Source: Hexactinellida sp. DTS-2022
Taxonomy: Eukaryota; Porifera; Hexactinellida
Assembly: GCA_028753945.1 (NCBI GenBank)
Contig: JAPNXP010000002.1
Span: 4,092,001 to 4,156,000, forward strand
Reading direction: 5' to 3'
DNA: 64,000 nt
Under the pieces are notes generated by a model. The model had not been told where the DNA came from, ran no database searches, and was given only the letters and a program-made list of their open reading frames with translations. This document shows positions 12,171-23,295 of this stretch, one piece after another. The first letter of the stretch is position 1. Every line of letters starts with the position of its first letter. A program made the position numbers and the translations under genes.

Positions 12171-12483
12171 TGATGATTGGGAAGTTACCAATCCGGACAG
12201 ATCAGTACCAGTCTAGTTTACATAACTTTCATAGTTTTTGAGTTATGGCACATTTTATGAATTAAACATTTTCCATGGCAACCGAGGAATGTCTCAACAT
12301 TCCATTTATAAATTCGATATATTTTATTCTACTACTTCTGGGTATAACCATGTTCCAATTTTGAACATTTATAACGCGTTTAACTACGTATGTTAAAAGT
12401 ATGCAAGAAAAACAAGATAATTCGCAACCAAAATATCCATAACGTTATCAGATGATGATATATCACAATTCTGGAGAGTGCTG

Positions 12484-13093
12484 TTGCATGGGAAATGAAC
12501 CCCCCTAATTAACTGACCATGGATATGTTCAGAGGGTCCATTTCCCAGACGTATGCGTGGGATTTGGATCCCCCTTGATATGAAAATTAATTGCTCATAT
12601 CCTGTTATGAAAATGTATTACTAGTCATATCCTGTTATGAAATACAATTATCACCTGTTATCTAAGAACGGAATTTATTGACTTTCGATAAATACATTTC
12701 AACTGAGCACAAAATTTGGTGCGTCTTCCTTTAGTTGAGTTGAATTGTGAATTTCCTGCCTAATTGTTCCTGCTTATTTACCAATTTGGAATGTCGTTTT
12801 TGAGTATTCGTAATAGCTCATTCACGGTTCATGATTTGATGGAATCAACTTCATTCAAGAACTAGTTGATTGAGAACTAGTCGACATTAATATGTACAAA
12901 GTATTTCATAACAGGATGACTAGTAATACATTATCATAACAGGATATGAGTAATGTATTTTCATATAGGGGGGATCCAAATCCCACGCATACGTCTGGGA
13001 AATGGACCCCTGTGGGAAATGGGCCCCTGTGGGAAATGGATCCCCCTGAACATATCCATGGTCACTTAATTAGGGGGTCCATTTCCCATGCAA
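12484..13093. mobile_element. Foldback element with arms of about 170-200 bp
   Basis: The left arm (12484 to about 12655) and right arm (about 12897-13093) are inverted copies containing gcatgggaaatg, ctaattaa.tgaccatgga, cccagacgtatgcgtgggat and cctgttatgaaa. The right arm holds two extra copies of a cccctgtgggaaatgg unit. The central loop has no recognisable gene. The outer duplication was not resolved. Confidence 0.75.
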
Positions 13094-13329
13094 TAGTGCT
13101 ATGTATACCTGGATACCATATTCCTATATAGTTATAATACTCTTTTCAGCTCCATCATTGCTAATTATTCGAATATAGATCAATTCTCCATTTTTTAATT
13201 AGAAACTGGCCTCTTTGTTTATGGCCTTCTCGGCGACATATATAGCCGTATATTAAGTGGCCATGATCCCAGTTATTATACAGTACATATTGGATATAGT
13301 GATAATGGTGGGGACATCTGATTTGTGGC

Positions 13330-13720
13330 CAAATTAGCACTATATCCAATATATCACTATATCCAATATATCACTATTTCCAATATATCACTATACCATT
13401 ATATCACTATATACACTGTATCACCGCATCAAATATATGACTGTATATATTGTCATTACTTATATTCTTAAAAGAATAATCAAATTCTTTATCAAATTCA
13501 AGTGCTAACGATATTTATACTGTAAAATATGAAATTATGGAGTCCAAGGAAGGTCAAAAATCCAATATTATTGTGTAATCTGTACACAAATTATCACTAT
13601 ATCCAATAATGATATCACTATAACCAATAAAATTTGTATGGGATTTGTTCGGGGACGCACCTAAAGCTGCAAAATTATCACTATACCCAATATATCACTA
13701 TATCCAATATCAATATATCT
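13330..13720. repeat. Minisatellite of about 18 bp, two blocks
   Basis: Repeats of atcactatatccaatat run from about 13335 to 13440 and again from about 13590 to 13710, separated by unique sequence. AT-rich and non-coding. Confidence 0.75.
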
Positions 13721-13949
13721 ATTATGTACTGTACATGCAAAATAATTATTTTTTCATCCTAGTAGGTACTAATCTGAATCGTTGAATGACTCGGTGGTAT
13801 CAGCAAGGATCCTGCGCCGTTAAACTCACTTTCCAAGGCGTGCTGGCAAAATTCCCTGTCCCCCGTATCCCTGGCGGTGGGGATCTGGATGGCATCGTCG
13901 TGGGTGGTCTAGGAGTAACTTCTAAGCCACAAGTGGTTTGGGTCTATAA

Positions 13950-14141
<192 letters not shown>

Positions 14142-14930
14142 ATGTTCTTGCAAGCGCCTCAAAGGCGATGTCCCAAAGTCTCAACGTGGCGTTTCTTGAA
14201 TTGCTGTGGAATGTAAATCTCTTACAATATCTCCATTTATGGACTTTGAAATGATGTTGCTTTTACTTGAGAGGTGTCGTTTCAATTGAAGACTGTGAAG
14301 AACTGAGTAGTGGGTTGTGCATCGATTGCCATAAAATGTATGCGTCTTTTTGGAACCTCCGACAAGGAAGGATTTGATGAGTAAATTCCTAAGCTGTCAA
14401 GCGGAGTTGTTAGTCAAGTAATATGCTTTGAAGATACGTGTGAGAGGATTGGGGAAGACACGGGTAGAAGGATCGGGGAAGACACGGGGGAAAAGATCGA
14501 GGAAGACTGAGGAACCTCGATGTCGGAATGATGGAAGTGTTCTTCAAACTATGTGCAACTATCACAATGTACCCACATTCGGTTGGCTTCCTGAGAACTG
14601 TCGCTTGCATAATAATAATAATCCGAAGACATGCAAATAATCTTATGATCTACATATGAGGAGAAATATTACACAGTATTGTTGTAAAAGAAATATCTAG
14701 GTTTGAAGTCGAATGTGAAATTCCTATAATCCTGGTATTCATACTTTTCAAACAAACTATTGCTCGGGTAAACCTGGATGATGATTTGTATTCCTATAAT
14801 AAATATGCAGTTTGACAATAGCAAACATGTTTAACAATACTATGTCACAAACATTATCCCATGAGGTATCAAGATATGTACACGTGAAGTGATCACTTGA
14901 TCAGCAGATTTACAAAGAAATTGCTAAAAT
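14142..14930. other. Flank of the SRP54-like fragment, no gene recognised
   Basis: 14142-14640 has more balanced composition and a short tandem repeat of gg(g)gaagacacggg-like words near 14452-14510. 14641-14930 is AT-rich. No protein or paired repeat was recognised. Confidence 0.4.
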
Positions 14931-14935
14931 GAATG

Positions 14936-14994
14936 GTTAGGACTGGGGTTCGAACCCAAGCCGCTTCCTCACTTGTCCAGTTCGCTAACCAAAC
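14936..14994 (-). ncRNA. tRNA-like remnant, possible SINE head
   Basis: On the minus strand an A-box-like TTAGCGAACTGG is followed by GGGTTCGAACCC, a canonical B box and T loop. The 5' word GTTTGGT and the 3' word TCCTAAC pair at five of seven acceptor positions. At 59 nt it is too short for a tRNA, apparently through loss in the anticodon arm. It is best read as a decayed tRNA-derived sequence, either a SINE promoter or a tRNA pseudogene. Confidence 0.4.
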
Positions 14995-15241
14995 GTACAC
15001 CACTGCTTAAAATAAATAATATACCGGTTCTGATACTTGAATGCTATATATAGTATATATAATGAAAACTTTATAAAAGTACATACAGAACCCTGACAAA
15101 AGTATTCGACCACCCAACATTTCCACTTTGAAAATAGTACTATAGTAGGTCTAATAATATTGTTCAATGTATTCAAACTTTATGACATATTGTTATTTGA
15201 ATTCAGATTAGTATTATACGCATTCTAATTACCCTGTAGAT

Positions 15242-16110
15242 CAGTGGTTCCAAACCTTTTCCAAAAAATGTCACGATATTACCCCCTAACATATATTTTT
15301 GCTATAATTCCTCCCCAGCACTACAATGTACTATTTTGGTATTGAAATACTGTTACTCAAGGCCGCATTAAGGGTCGTCTGGACCCTGGTACTGTCCAAA
15401 TTTCAGGCCCCTATTTGTTTTATACTGTCTGGAGGCACGCTACGCGGGCCCCTAATGGGCCCCTCAGGCCCTGGGCCCTGGGGCTGCAGCACCTATAGCC
15501 CCCCCTTAATGCGGCCTTGCGGTTACTGAAAAACTAAGTGAAAATATAAATAATACTGTTAATGAGAACAGTCAATATTATCAATACTAGGTATTTTTAA
15601 TTACTCAGTGATTAAATCATTCAGTGAGACAAAGTGATCCAGAAAATTTCATAATACGAGCCCTTCGATCTCGGTCACTTTCGTCAGATCGGTGCTACAC
15701 AATACAAGTTAACGGCCGTACGCGGCCTTACTCCTCTCTAAACGATTGATTACCTTATTAGTAATATTTGTCATAGTTATATACTTATAATACCGGTTGA
15801 AAGCCAACTTCTAGGCTTATTATGAATTTTCACTAATTTGTTTACCTATTTGTGTAAATAACAACAACAAAACTCGTATTATAAATTTATAAACGCGAAA
15901 TTCGTGTTCAGGATACTTGGAAGTTAGTTTCAATCAAAATTATAAATGCGGTTTCTTTTCCCCCATCATTTTATTACAATCCGGATTAACGCACAAACAA
16001 ACACAACAATCGAGATTTAATAATATAGATATCTAAGTAGGTGGAATTCCTCCCCGAGGATGGCCAAATTCCTTCCCAGGGAGGAATTCCTCCCAGGTTG
16101 GGAACCACTG
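15242..16110. mobile_element. hAT element, copy 1, 8-bp duplication CTGTAGAT
   Basis: Ends CAGTGGTTCCAAACC and the complement of CAGTGGTTCCCAACCTGG. CTGTAGAT lies on both sides (15234-15241 and 16111-16118). CAGTGGTTC ends are classic for hAT. A second copy lies at 41809-43535. The interior holds a hairpin-rich block (cgagcccttcgatctcgg, ggccgtacgcggcc) at about 15655-15740 and is non-coding. Confidence 0.85.
15359..15518. mobile_element. Nested MITE with AAGGCCGCATTAAGGG ends
   Basis: Present in hAT copy 1 and absent from copy 2 at the same place (about 41915). Ends are inverted repeats CAAGGCCGCATTAAGGG and CCTTAATGCGGCCTTG. Flanks CTGTTACT and CGGTTACT look like an 8-bp duplication with one change, again hAT-like. 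GC-rich interior. Confidence 0.75.
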
Positions 16111-16330
16111 CTGTAGATGCTTTCAAATTGATTACATATTAATTTGGTTGAAAATTATCATCAAATGGCAACATGTGCCACTTGTTCCCATCTCTCCCAT
16201 AGTGGCATTGGGGAAAAGTGGTGCATAGTGGCACAGGATGATAATTTAAACCAAATTAAAAGGGGATTGAATTGAAAGCTTCTACAAATTATAATTGGAA
16301 TGAGCAGAATACGAATTTGTAATCGAAATG

Positions 16331-16516
16331 CAGTCAACTCCGCTTAATAAAGCCACCTCGGGACAATGTTGTTTCGACCGGATTAAGCGGAGAAACCGAT
16401 CAACCGAAAATATTATAAGCCAAACTGTAATTCTGTCTTATTAATCCTGTGAAACTTTGACCCGATTAAGCGGAGAAACCGAATAACCGGGTGGCTCTGT
16501 TAAGCGGAGTTGACTG
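16331..16516. mobile_element. pogo/Tigger-like MITE
   Basis: Ends CAGTCAACTCCGCTTAATAA and the complement of CAGTCAACTCCGCTTAACAG; TA follows the right end, and the left flank reads TG. Internal ccgattaagcggagaaaccg words are shared with the copy near 62290-62487. Confidence 0.7.
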
Positions 16517-16575
16517 TAGCAATATATCATGTAATTTGAAACACTATCTTCATTGTTAAACCTGCTACATTAATA

Positions 16576-16748
16576 CAGTGGTGTTCGCCATATAGCAATT
16601 GATCTAATAGCAATATTGCTCTATTAGCAAGTTACTTTTTGTCCCAAAGCGAGCATTTAATGCTAAATTTGTTCCTCAAATAGCAAGTTCGCCTATTAGC
16701 AAGGAAATTTCGTGCAAAATGTGACTTGCTATTAGGCGAACACCACTG
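16576..16748. mobile_element. TA MITE with CAGTGGTGTTCGCC ends
   Basis: 173 bp with near-perfect inverted ends CAGTGGTGTTCGCC and TA on both sides. Internal ctattagcaa words are repeated. Non-coding, Tc1/mariner or pogo-like. Confidence 0.75.
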
Positions 16749-16800
16749 TATTCTCAATGGGAAAATGTTGGGTGGTCGAATACTTTTGTCCGGGTAGTGG

Positions 16801-17231
16801 TTATTGTAAAAAATCTCCATATTTGGTGATTAAATTAAAAATGACGTGTTTAAGTAGCCTCAGGGAAGATCATAGAAATATCATTTTTGAAAATTACACT
16901 TGTAAGATATAATAATGATATTGAACTACAACGTGGACACATAAACTCGATTTACATTGCTAACAATAAATTCGCCATAATTTCGCGTTCAGCATCCTTT
17001 AGTTATCCCATTGGAATTAGATTTCGATTTGCAGTTCAGTATTTGACCTTGAATTGAACTGCTTTACTTCATATAGTTTTAGATTTAAGGTGTTACTCCC
17101 TTGATATTTCGACACCCGACGACCTAATGTTTTGATTGCATTTTTGGATACTACTAAGTATTCTAAGATATCGCTGCAAATATTAGAGTTCGACAATCTA
17201 TTAATCCATAGTTATGAACTATGTAAGTTTC
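16801..17231. other. AT-rich spacer, nothing recognised
   Basis: No supported gene, tandem repeat or paired ends. Confidence 0.4.
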
Positions 17232-17239
17232 AATACAGT

Positions 17240-17658
17240 CAGGCGCGGCGCCAGAGGGGGGGCAGGATTTAGTGTATTCTCAAGTTAAAATTATTTGTGA
17301 TAAATTCGCCCATGATAAGCCCAAAGCCCATTCCCCTGGACACCATATCTAGAGGCATGCATATTAATATCGTATATCTCGTATTATAGCATCGCCGCAC
17401 CCCAAAAGTAGCAAATACAAATTTACTAACAGTATTTGTGATAATTATTTGTAATACAATGCATTTCTAGTAAGTGATTTCAAAAAATCACTAAATTTTC
17501 GATGAAGTTCCAAATCCCTGGATAGTTTGCATGTATGACAAGTTAATCGTGGCTCAATTGTTTTCAGATAAATTCTGACAGATGGAAATGCTACCCCCTT
17601 GAAAAATTGGTTGCCCCCCCTCTGCCCCCCCAGTTCGAAAATCCTGGCGCCGCGCATG
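17240..17658. mobile_element. hAT-type MITE with CAGGCGCGGCGCC ends
   Basis: 419 bp. The left end is CAGGCGCGGCGCCAGAGGGGG and the right end GGCGCCGCGCATG, one base off the exact complement. Flanks AATACAGT and TATACAGT agree at seven of eight bases, consistent with an aged 8-bp duplication. G/C homopolymers lie inside both ends around an AT-rich core. Confidence 0.7.
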
Positions 17659-17666
17659 TATACAGT

Positions 17667-18741
17667 ACTAATCCATACTAGCCAATAATTGAATTTTGAA
17701 CTTTATTTTCATTTTTTAGCCCGAAACATGTCAATTATATATTATACCTGAGTCGATTCTCGAGGGTTTCAACCGAATCAGAATTTCAAAATTCCTCCGT
17801 CTTCCCCAACTTACTGTCATTTTTGTGAAATTGGCCCCAAAAATGGCCAAAAATTTCACTAAAGTGTCCTAATTGAATATCTTTGTGTTATAATGCCAAA
17901 ACTTCCGCGGTTGAAACCCTGCATCTACGTTTCTTGATCATTTTAAAAAAAAGATCGACCTTCCAAGTTAAAAATTCAGTTTTTTATATTCATTCTCCCA
18001 GATTCACTTTTTCAAAAAAAAAAAAAAAAAAAATTTGAAAATTGTCCCTTATAAGGAAGTCGACGTCATATCTTTGTAAAATTATCATCTTTTGATGAAG
18101 GTTTTGGGAAAAAAAAGTCATGGAGGTCAATCAGTTTAACATAGAGTATTCCTTCTAAAAAATAATTTTTGAAATCTTCACAATTATTTAACCCGGAAAT
18201 CAAGGGGGTAACACCTTAATCTTCATATATTTATATAGCAAGGGTAACAGAGTATTTTGGGTCTGGCTCAGATAAGTTCGAGTTTTGAACAAAAATTAAC
18301 ACCTAATGACGTGATTGTCACATTTTCAAAATGTGGAAATCGGCCCAATTAAATTAACTTCAATAATAAAATTATTCAGAAGTGATTTTTCAATATCACA
18401 TATCTATGGTAAAAAAATAGATTTATCAATCATGTCTTCCTTTCATCCTTCTACTTTCATCCTGAACGTTCATTTTGAACGCTTTTTGAATGTGTAGATA
18501 GAAAATAAACCCAAATTTGGATTTTTCCCTGGTATAGACGAAAATTCATTTTTTTTGCAGGAATACGTTCATATTGCATAATTCAATATATCTTGAGCGT
18601 CCAAATCGACCCCGAAATTTTTAACAAAAACTATGCGACAGTTTTTAGTTTGTCTGGCTTGTATACACAGGCCTTAATTAGTGATAAATTTTAGTAAATT
18701 GCTATATGGTCCATGCGTTGGCTGTCGATAGCTACAAATTG
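17667..18741. other. AT-rich spacer with a poly-A tract
   Basis: A run of about 20 A lies near 18013-18032. No gene or paired terminal repeats were recognised. Short open frames here lack any family signature. Confidence 0.4.
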
Positions 18742-18749
18742 TTGTTATG

Positions 18750-18893
18750 CAGGGACGTCGCCACGGGGGGGGCATAGGGGGGCAATGCCCCCCCTGGTAG
18801 AAATCCTCGCCCCGGGGCAATGCCCCCCCTGGTAAAATTTCGTGCCCCGGGGCATACCCCCCTGCTAATTTATTGCCAAATAACGTTGTATGT

Positions 18894-18942
<49 letters not shown>

Positions 18943-19671
18943 GTATACAAGCACGCTTCGCTTGCTTTCGCTGCGCGGCTGCAGAAAGCACCCTTCTGGT
19001 GCCTCATATATCCCAACCAACAAATAACAGAAGTAACGTTTGTAAATTCCTTATAACGTCTACATCTAAACAACAAATATATACACATGGGTTGTTAACA
19101 ATATCATACTTGGAATCTGCTTACTTAATTACTCCATATATAGTCGTTGGAAGTAAGCGGCCACGACCCTTTAAAACATGTAAATTACAAATAATATAAT
19201 TGATTGGATTTATTATTTTTCTCTCGCCCAATTAAATTGCAGTTTCAGATTGGCATTCTATAATGCACGCTCAACAAATGTTAGAGACACTAAATCAATT
19301 TATACTAATTGAATGCTAGCTGCAAATCCATACTGTGCCACGCTCGAATTTAATTGGCTAAGGGTTTTGTTACCTTTTGAGATTGAAGATGTGAATGTTT
19401 TTCTTAGATATAAGAACTTGTTTCTAGATACGTAGTTACCCACCTCCCTGCCAAATTTCAAGTCTGTACCTCTTACCCAGTTTCTCAATCAATTCCGAAC
19501 AAACAGACAACAAACAAAAAACAAACCATTTAGATTTAATATATAAGATAGAAACTTGATAATTTCATACTATAATCGACTCTCGTTGATACAAATTTTG
19601 TGAGGGGGGGGCATGCCCACCCTAGTAATTTTTCCGCCCCCCCTAGATGAAAAATCCTGGCGACTTCCCTG
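18750..19671. mobile_element. hAT element with CAGGGACGTCGCCA end, TTGTTATG duplication
   Basis: TTGTTATG flanks both ends (18742-18749 and 19672-19679). The left end CAGGGACGTCGCCACGGGG and right end CTGGCGACTTCCCTG are imperfect inverted repeats. Inside are two copies of aatgccccccctgg, a (TTA)n microsatellite at about 18897-18942, and a segment at about 19200-19510 that recurs inverted at 42215-42500. No transposase frame; the poly-Tyr and poly-Asn frames come from the microsatellite. Confidence 0.8.
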
Positions 19672-19829
19672 TTGTTATGCAGTATTCAATATTATAATAC
19701 GCAATCATATGAATACATTAATCTTCCCAATATAAGTATATATATTTCTTTCAGAATTTGCTTACATTTCAAACTTAGATCTTGCTTGTAACTAAAGTAC
19801 ACCATTCTATTTATCATTTATTTCATATT

Positions 19830-20878
19830 ATGAATAATCAGGAAGCTAGAGTTTTTCTTCAAATTGTCGTAAAGCAACTCGAAATATCCTAGAATTGTTT
19901 GATTTACCTGAATCAGAATACACACTCCTGAACACGAAATTTAAGGATTTGGTAGGTGTTCGTAGAGAATTTGTCCGAAGTAATTACCTAACCACATGGG
20001 AAGAGATGTATTTCTTTCATCCCGCAGCTAGTAAGCCTTCCAAAAAACGTAAATCTGATTGTGAAATGTTGAATTCTATTTCATTCGTAGAATCTCGTTC
20101 AAGTGAAAGTAGGAAACCAATTTCAACATCCTATCTGCCTCACCATTGCTTAGCTACCTCTGTGTGTTTAGGTGGTTCATGTTACTAATTTATCACATAG
20201 ATGCAGGACAAAGAAAGTGGTCTCCTACATCTGCAAAGATACACCAGTCTATGAAAAGAATGCGCACTCTATTATTGGAGAAAACTGGTATACATATAGA
20301 TATCCCTTCATGTGATGGTGGAACTAGTTCCACTGGGAATGTAGCGCGATCCAGTTTTCATAATGGAAAGGATTTCATAAGATGGGCAACTTCTTCTTTG
20401 TTACCAGAGGACAAATCTTCAATGGCTTTAATTGAGAAAAATCTTTCTGTTTTCTTGCGCTTGTATAATAGCAGCTCAAAACTCGACACCATTAAACTTG
20501 ATAATTTTTGTAAAGAAACTTATCAGTATAACTGAAAGAATTTCCCTGGGTCAGCATCACACCGTCTTTGCATAAACTGCAGCACGATCAGTCGAACCAA
20601 TTGTTGTACATAGCAACGGATGTGTACTGAAATTATTTTCAGAAGATAGCATTGAAACGCTGAACAAATATGTTAGGAGGTATAGGGAGAGACTTTCAAG
20701 GAAGTTTAATTTTCAAGACAATATCAAAGATATTTTTCTTCGTCTTGTAATCCAAAGTGACCCTATACTTTCAAGTTACAGAAAGTTGGCTGAAAAAACA
20801 ATTAACAAATTAAATGTAGTTAGCCTAAGTGAAGATGATTTGTTAGTGAATTCATTCAAATTAGAATGGGATTTGTGA
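19830..20878 (+). pseudogene. RAG1-like transposase, second copy, internally deleted
   Basis: It starts ATGAATAAT (MNN), like the 23296 copy. The first part includes NYLTTWEEMYFFHP and SKPSKKRKS, parallel to DLTTWERMHFTDN and LKKRKSS there. It then jumps to a segment matching residues from about 460 of the other protein: LLIYHIDAGQRKW, GGTSSTGNVARSSF, then RRYRERLSRK.NFQDNIKD. The region with the first catalytic Asp and the C-x2-C ligands is missing. There is an early stop near 19890, a frame change near 20150 and further breaks near 20530-20680. CACAGTG-type ends were not found, so its borders are unknown. Confidence 0.75.
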
Positions 20879-21090
20879 TGTATGTTCAAGTGGAAATTGA
20901 TCATAGTATTATTCATATCATAGCGTGCTATTGGAATTAGGTAATTACATAATCTATGCTGAAACTTATCCTGGTCCCAATGGACCAGGGCCCGTGTGTA
21001 ACCTTTTTTTAAACTTAATAGTATTTTTGACTCATTGCTAAGATGAAAACAAAAACTGAAAAAGAAATCAAGTTATCTTCTATAACCACT
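20879..21090. other. Short spacer, no gene recognised
   Basis: Contains a small palindrome (ctggtcccaatggaccag, near 20970). It could include the tail of the deleted RAG1-like copy, but no CACAGTG-type end is visible. Confidence 0.35.
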
Positions 21091-21094
21091 ATTT

Positions 21095-21664
21095 TATGGG
21101 GCGTGCACTTTTATGCTAATACAAAAGTCCCATAGGGGGATTTCTTTATAATCCACCTGATAGGTGTGTGCGTTTCAAGATCATTATTTGCCAAAGACAT
21201 ATTATATGTGATATATCACATAGATTATCGTTATGGGCAGTTGGTGGCCAGTTTAGAATTTTGATTTTACCCTGATAAAGAAAATTGCGAAATTTTGAAC
21301 GCAAAAAATGAATAAAAAGGTCATATTTTATGTAATATTTGACAAAATGTTTGAAAATAAAAATTCTGAGTCATAATTCAAAACCTAAGCGTTCAACCAA
21401 CTCCGTGCTCTTACAATCTTTAAATATTGATACTGAAAACAAACATAGATGGCCACATTGCCAAAATTTCGCATATTGACGACCACCACTTTTGGAAATC
21501 CCCCTATGGGAGATTTGTATTAGCAAAATTTGAAACCACAAAAAATAATTAGTATAATAATGGAGACATTTTCCATTTGGTTTATAGCTTTGCATCGTAC
21601 GGGGATCTATTTCTCACAATTACAGACTAATGCAGGAAATTTCATTCACCTGGGTAATTTAACC
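21095..21664 (+). mobile_element. TTAA-site element, family A, 5'-truncated copy
   Basis: Same orientation as 25809-26526. Shared words include atgctaatacaaaagtcccat near 21113, gataggtgtgtgcgtttcaag near 21159 and gggagatttgtattag near 21507. The right end is GGTAATTTAACC followed by TTAA (21665-21668). The left terminal repeat is missing. Confidence 0.7.
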
Positions 21665-21668
21665 TTAA

Positions 21669-22637
21669 AACTTAAAACACTATTACAAAATAACAAAAAC
21701 TTTGTATAAACAACATTTATGGTCCTTCTGTATTGCCGAGCATGAAAATAAAAAAAATTTATCAAGATGTTTTTTTGGGGAAATTTCCGATTATTTCCCG
21801 CCGGAAATACAGTTAAAGAAATCTTTGGAATAAAATTCAATATGAATACATTCTAATCAAAACTATGTTGCCGCTTATGGAGGTCTAAACGGGATTCTAA
21901 AAAATTCTCAATAAATCACTTATAGTCATAGTCCAGCGGTATAGACATATAGTTTCAACAGATTGTTCATTTTTTTGATAAAAGCACCAAAATTTGTACG
22001 CATGTACTTTGTTGTAGTGCGAACATTTTGGATATTGAGGCAATTGAAAGAGTGTCTATATCGGCCATGACAGGTCGTCAAAGTTAACACGTCCGATAGT
22101 GTTCGCCGGACTTGTTTCCCATAAAAACTTGTGTCAAGAAAACTGTAAAAGCTAGACACTGACTCTCTTTTGTTAATATACTGCTAGTATTACATTGATC
22201 TATATTACAGAGGTACTCTATAAGCATAATATTGGTCTTCTGGACATATAGCTGAATGACCAACCGAATTTTCAATTCAATGACATGCATTAATCGTGTT
22301 AAACTTTATATTTAAAGCGAAGGAAATTAACGCGATTTGAAGGAATTCCCGTTAATTTCATGACGCGTTAATTTCCAATAATGAAGTAACATAGGATTTA
22401 AAACTTATTAAATTATACTGACACAAAAAGCGTTGAGGCATCTATCTGACGGAATTAATTTATCAAGGCTAGTTAGTCAATACATTGTGACTTGATTTTC
22501 TTGTTGTTAATGTGCGTGAAATGAAAATAGGTTCGATGTCCTTCACTCCTAAAGTGCAACCACACGAGATATAAGTCACTAATTGTGCTTGTTATATTCA
22601 TTGCAGCTTGTCACCGGTTGGGGATGAGGGAGAACGA
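21669..22637. repeat. Dispersed repeat and spacer left of the RAG1-like transposon
   Basis: 21825-21925 (ggaataaaattcaatatgaat, gcttatggaggtctaaacg, ctcaataaatcacttat) recurs at about 48385-48480. The rest is AT-rich with no gene recognised. Confidence 0.5.
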
Positions 22638-22642
22638 TTCAC

Positions 22643-22668
22643 CACAGTGGGCAAATCAGCGGTCATAG
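22643..22668 (+). repeat. Left terminal inverted repeat of the RAG1-like transposon
   Basis: Heptamer CACAGTG, then 5 bp (GGCAA), then ATCAGCGGTCATAG. The second block also occurs at the other end but 10 bp further from the heptamer. Confidence 0.8.
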
Positions 22669-23295
22669 CTCAAAATTTGAGGTCTAAGTATTTGCTCAAT
22701 TTCTTAAATATGTGTTGCTAGGATACTTAAAGACCATAGAAATGTAATTTATTTTATCAAATTCCATCTGCAAATCTAGATATTTTATTTTGAATAACAA
22801 TCACTAACTATGGTTTCCAAGATAAAACTCGAGTTTTCAAATTCCATCAAGTTTCAAGAGCTAAATTTACTACATAAAGAAGCTTTCCAGTGCATTTGAA
22901 AGTATGCTAGAATCTGTTTTTCTTCTAGTTTCCAGATATTTGTCTATAAATAGTACATCTCTTATGGTTTCCGAATTCGTTATCGTTTATTTTATTCAGT
23001 TTTTCGATCATTATTTTTCTATATTTATTGCCCGATCTTATATGGTAAGAGATGGTCAATTTTTGCACCTATTCTATCTTAAACTACAAAAGATTCTCTT
23101 TAAGAAATAACCAGTCACTAATTGACATCGTTTGACCCAAAAATGTTCTATACATTATTTAACTGTTGATAGGACTAAAATTTCGGAAATTACTAAATAT
23201 TCCAATACTTGTGGTTCAGTATAAAATTTAAATATTGATAAATAATGTGTTTATTTGTTTAATGATGTCAACATATTCAAGTTATCCAGTTAGAA

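Larger units (their letters stand above)
15088..16800. mobile_element. Tc1/mariner-like foldback carrying three insertions
   Basis: Outer ends GACAAAAGTATTCGACCACC (about 15094) and its complement (about 16770-16793) are inverted repeats of Tc1/mariner appearance. Inside, once the insertions are set aside, the two halves remain inverted copies: attctaatta and gctttcaa...aatttggttgaaaattatcatc on the left pair with complementary words at about 16230-16330. Insertions are a hAT element (15242-16110) in the left half and TA MITEs (16331-16516 and 16576-16748) in the right half. No transposase frame survives. Confidence 0.65.

Noticed and set aside
14936-14994. Functional tRNA gene
   Set aside because: Only 59 nt, two acceptor mismatches and no complete anticodon arm.
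18674-19199. Poly-Asn and poly-Tyr/Leu proteins
   Set aside because: Produced by the (TTA)n microsatellite inside a hAT element.
22669-23295. A RAG2-like partner gene in the transposon
   Set aside because: No Kelch-like repeats or PHD finger on either strand. The PHD finger at 43.9 kb belongs to the MULE and the Cys fingers near 50.9-51.5 kb to the Ginger element.
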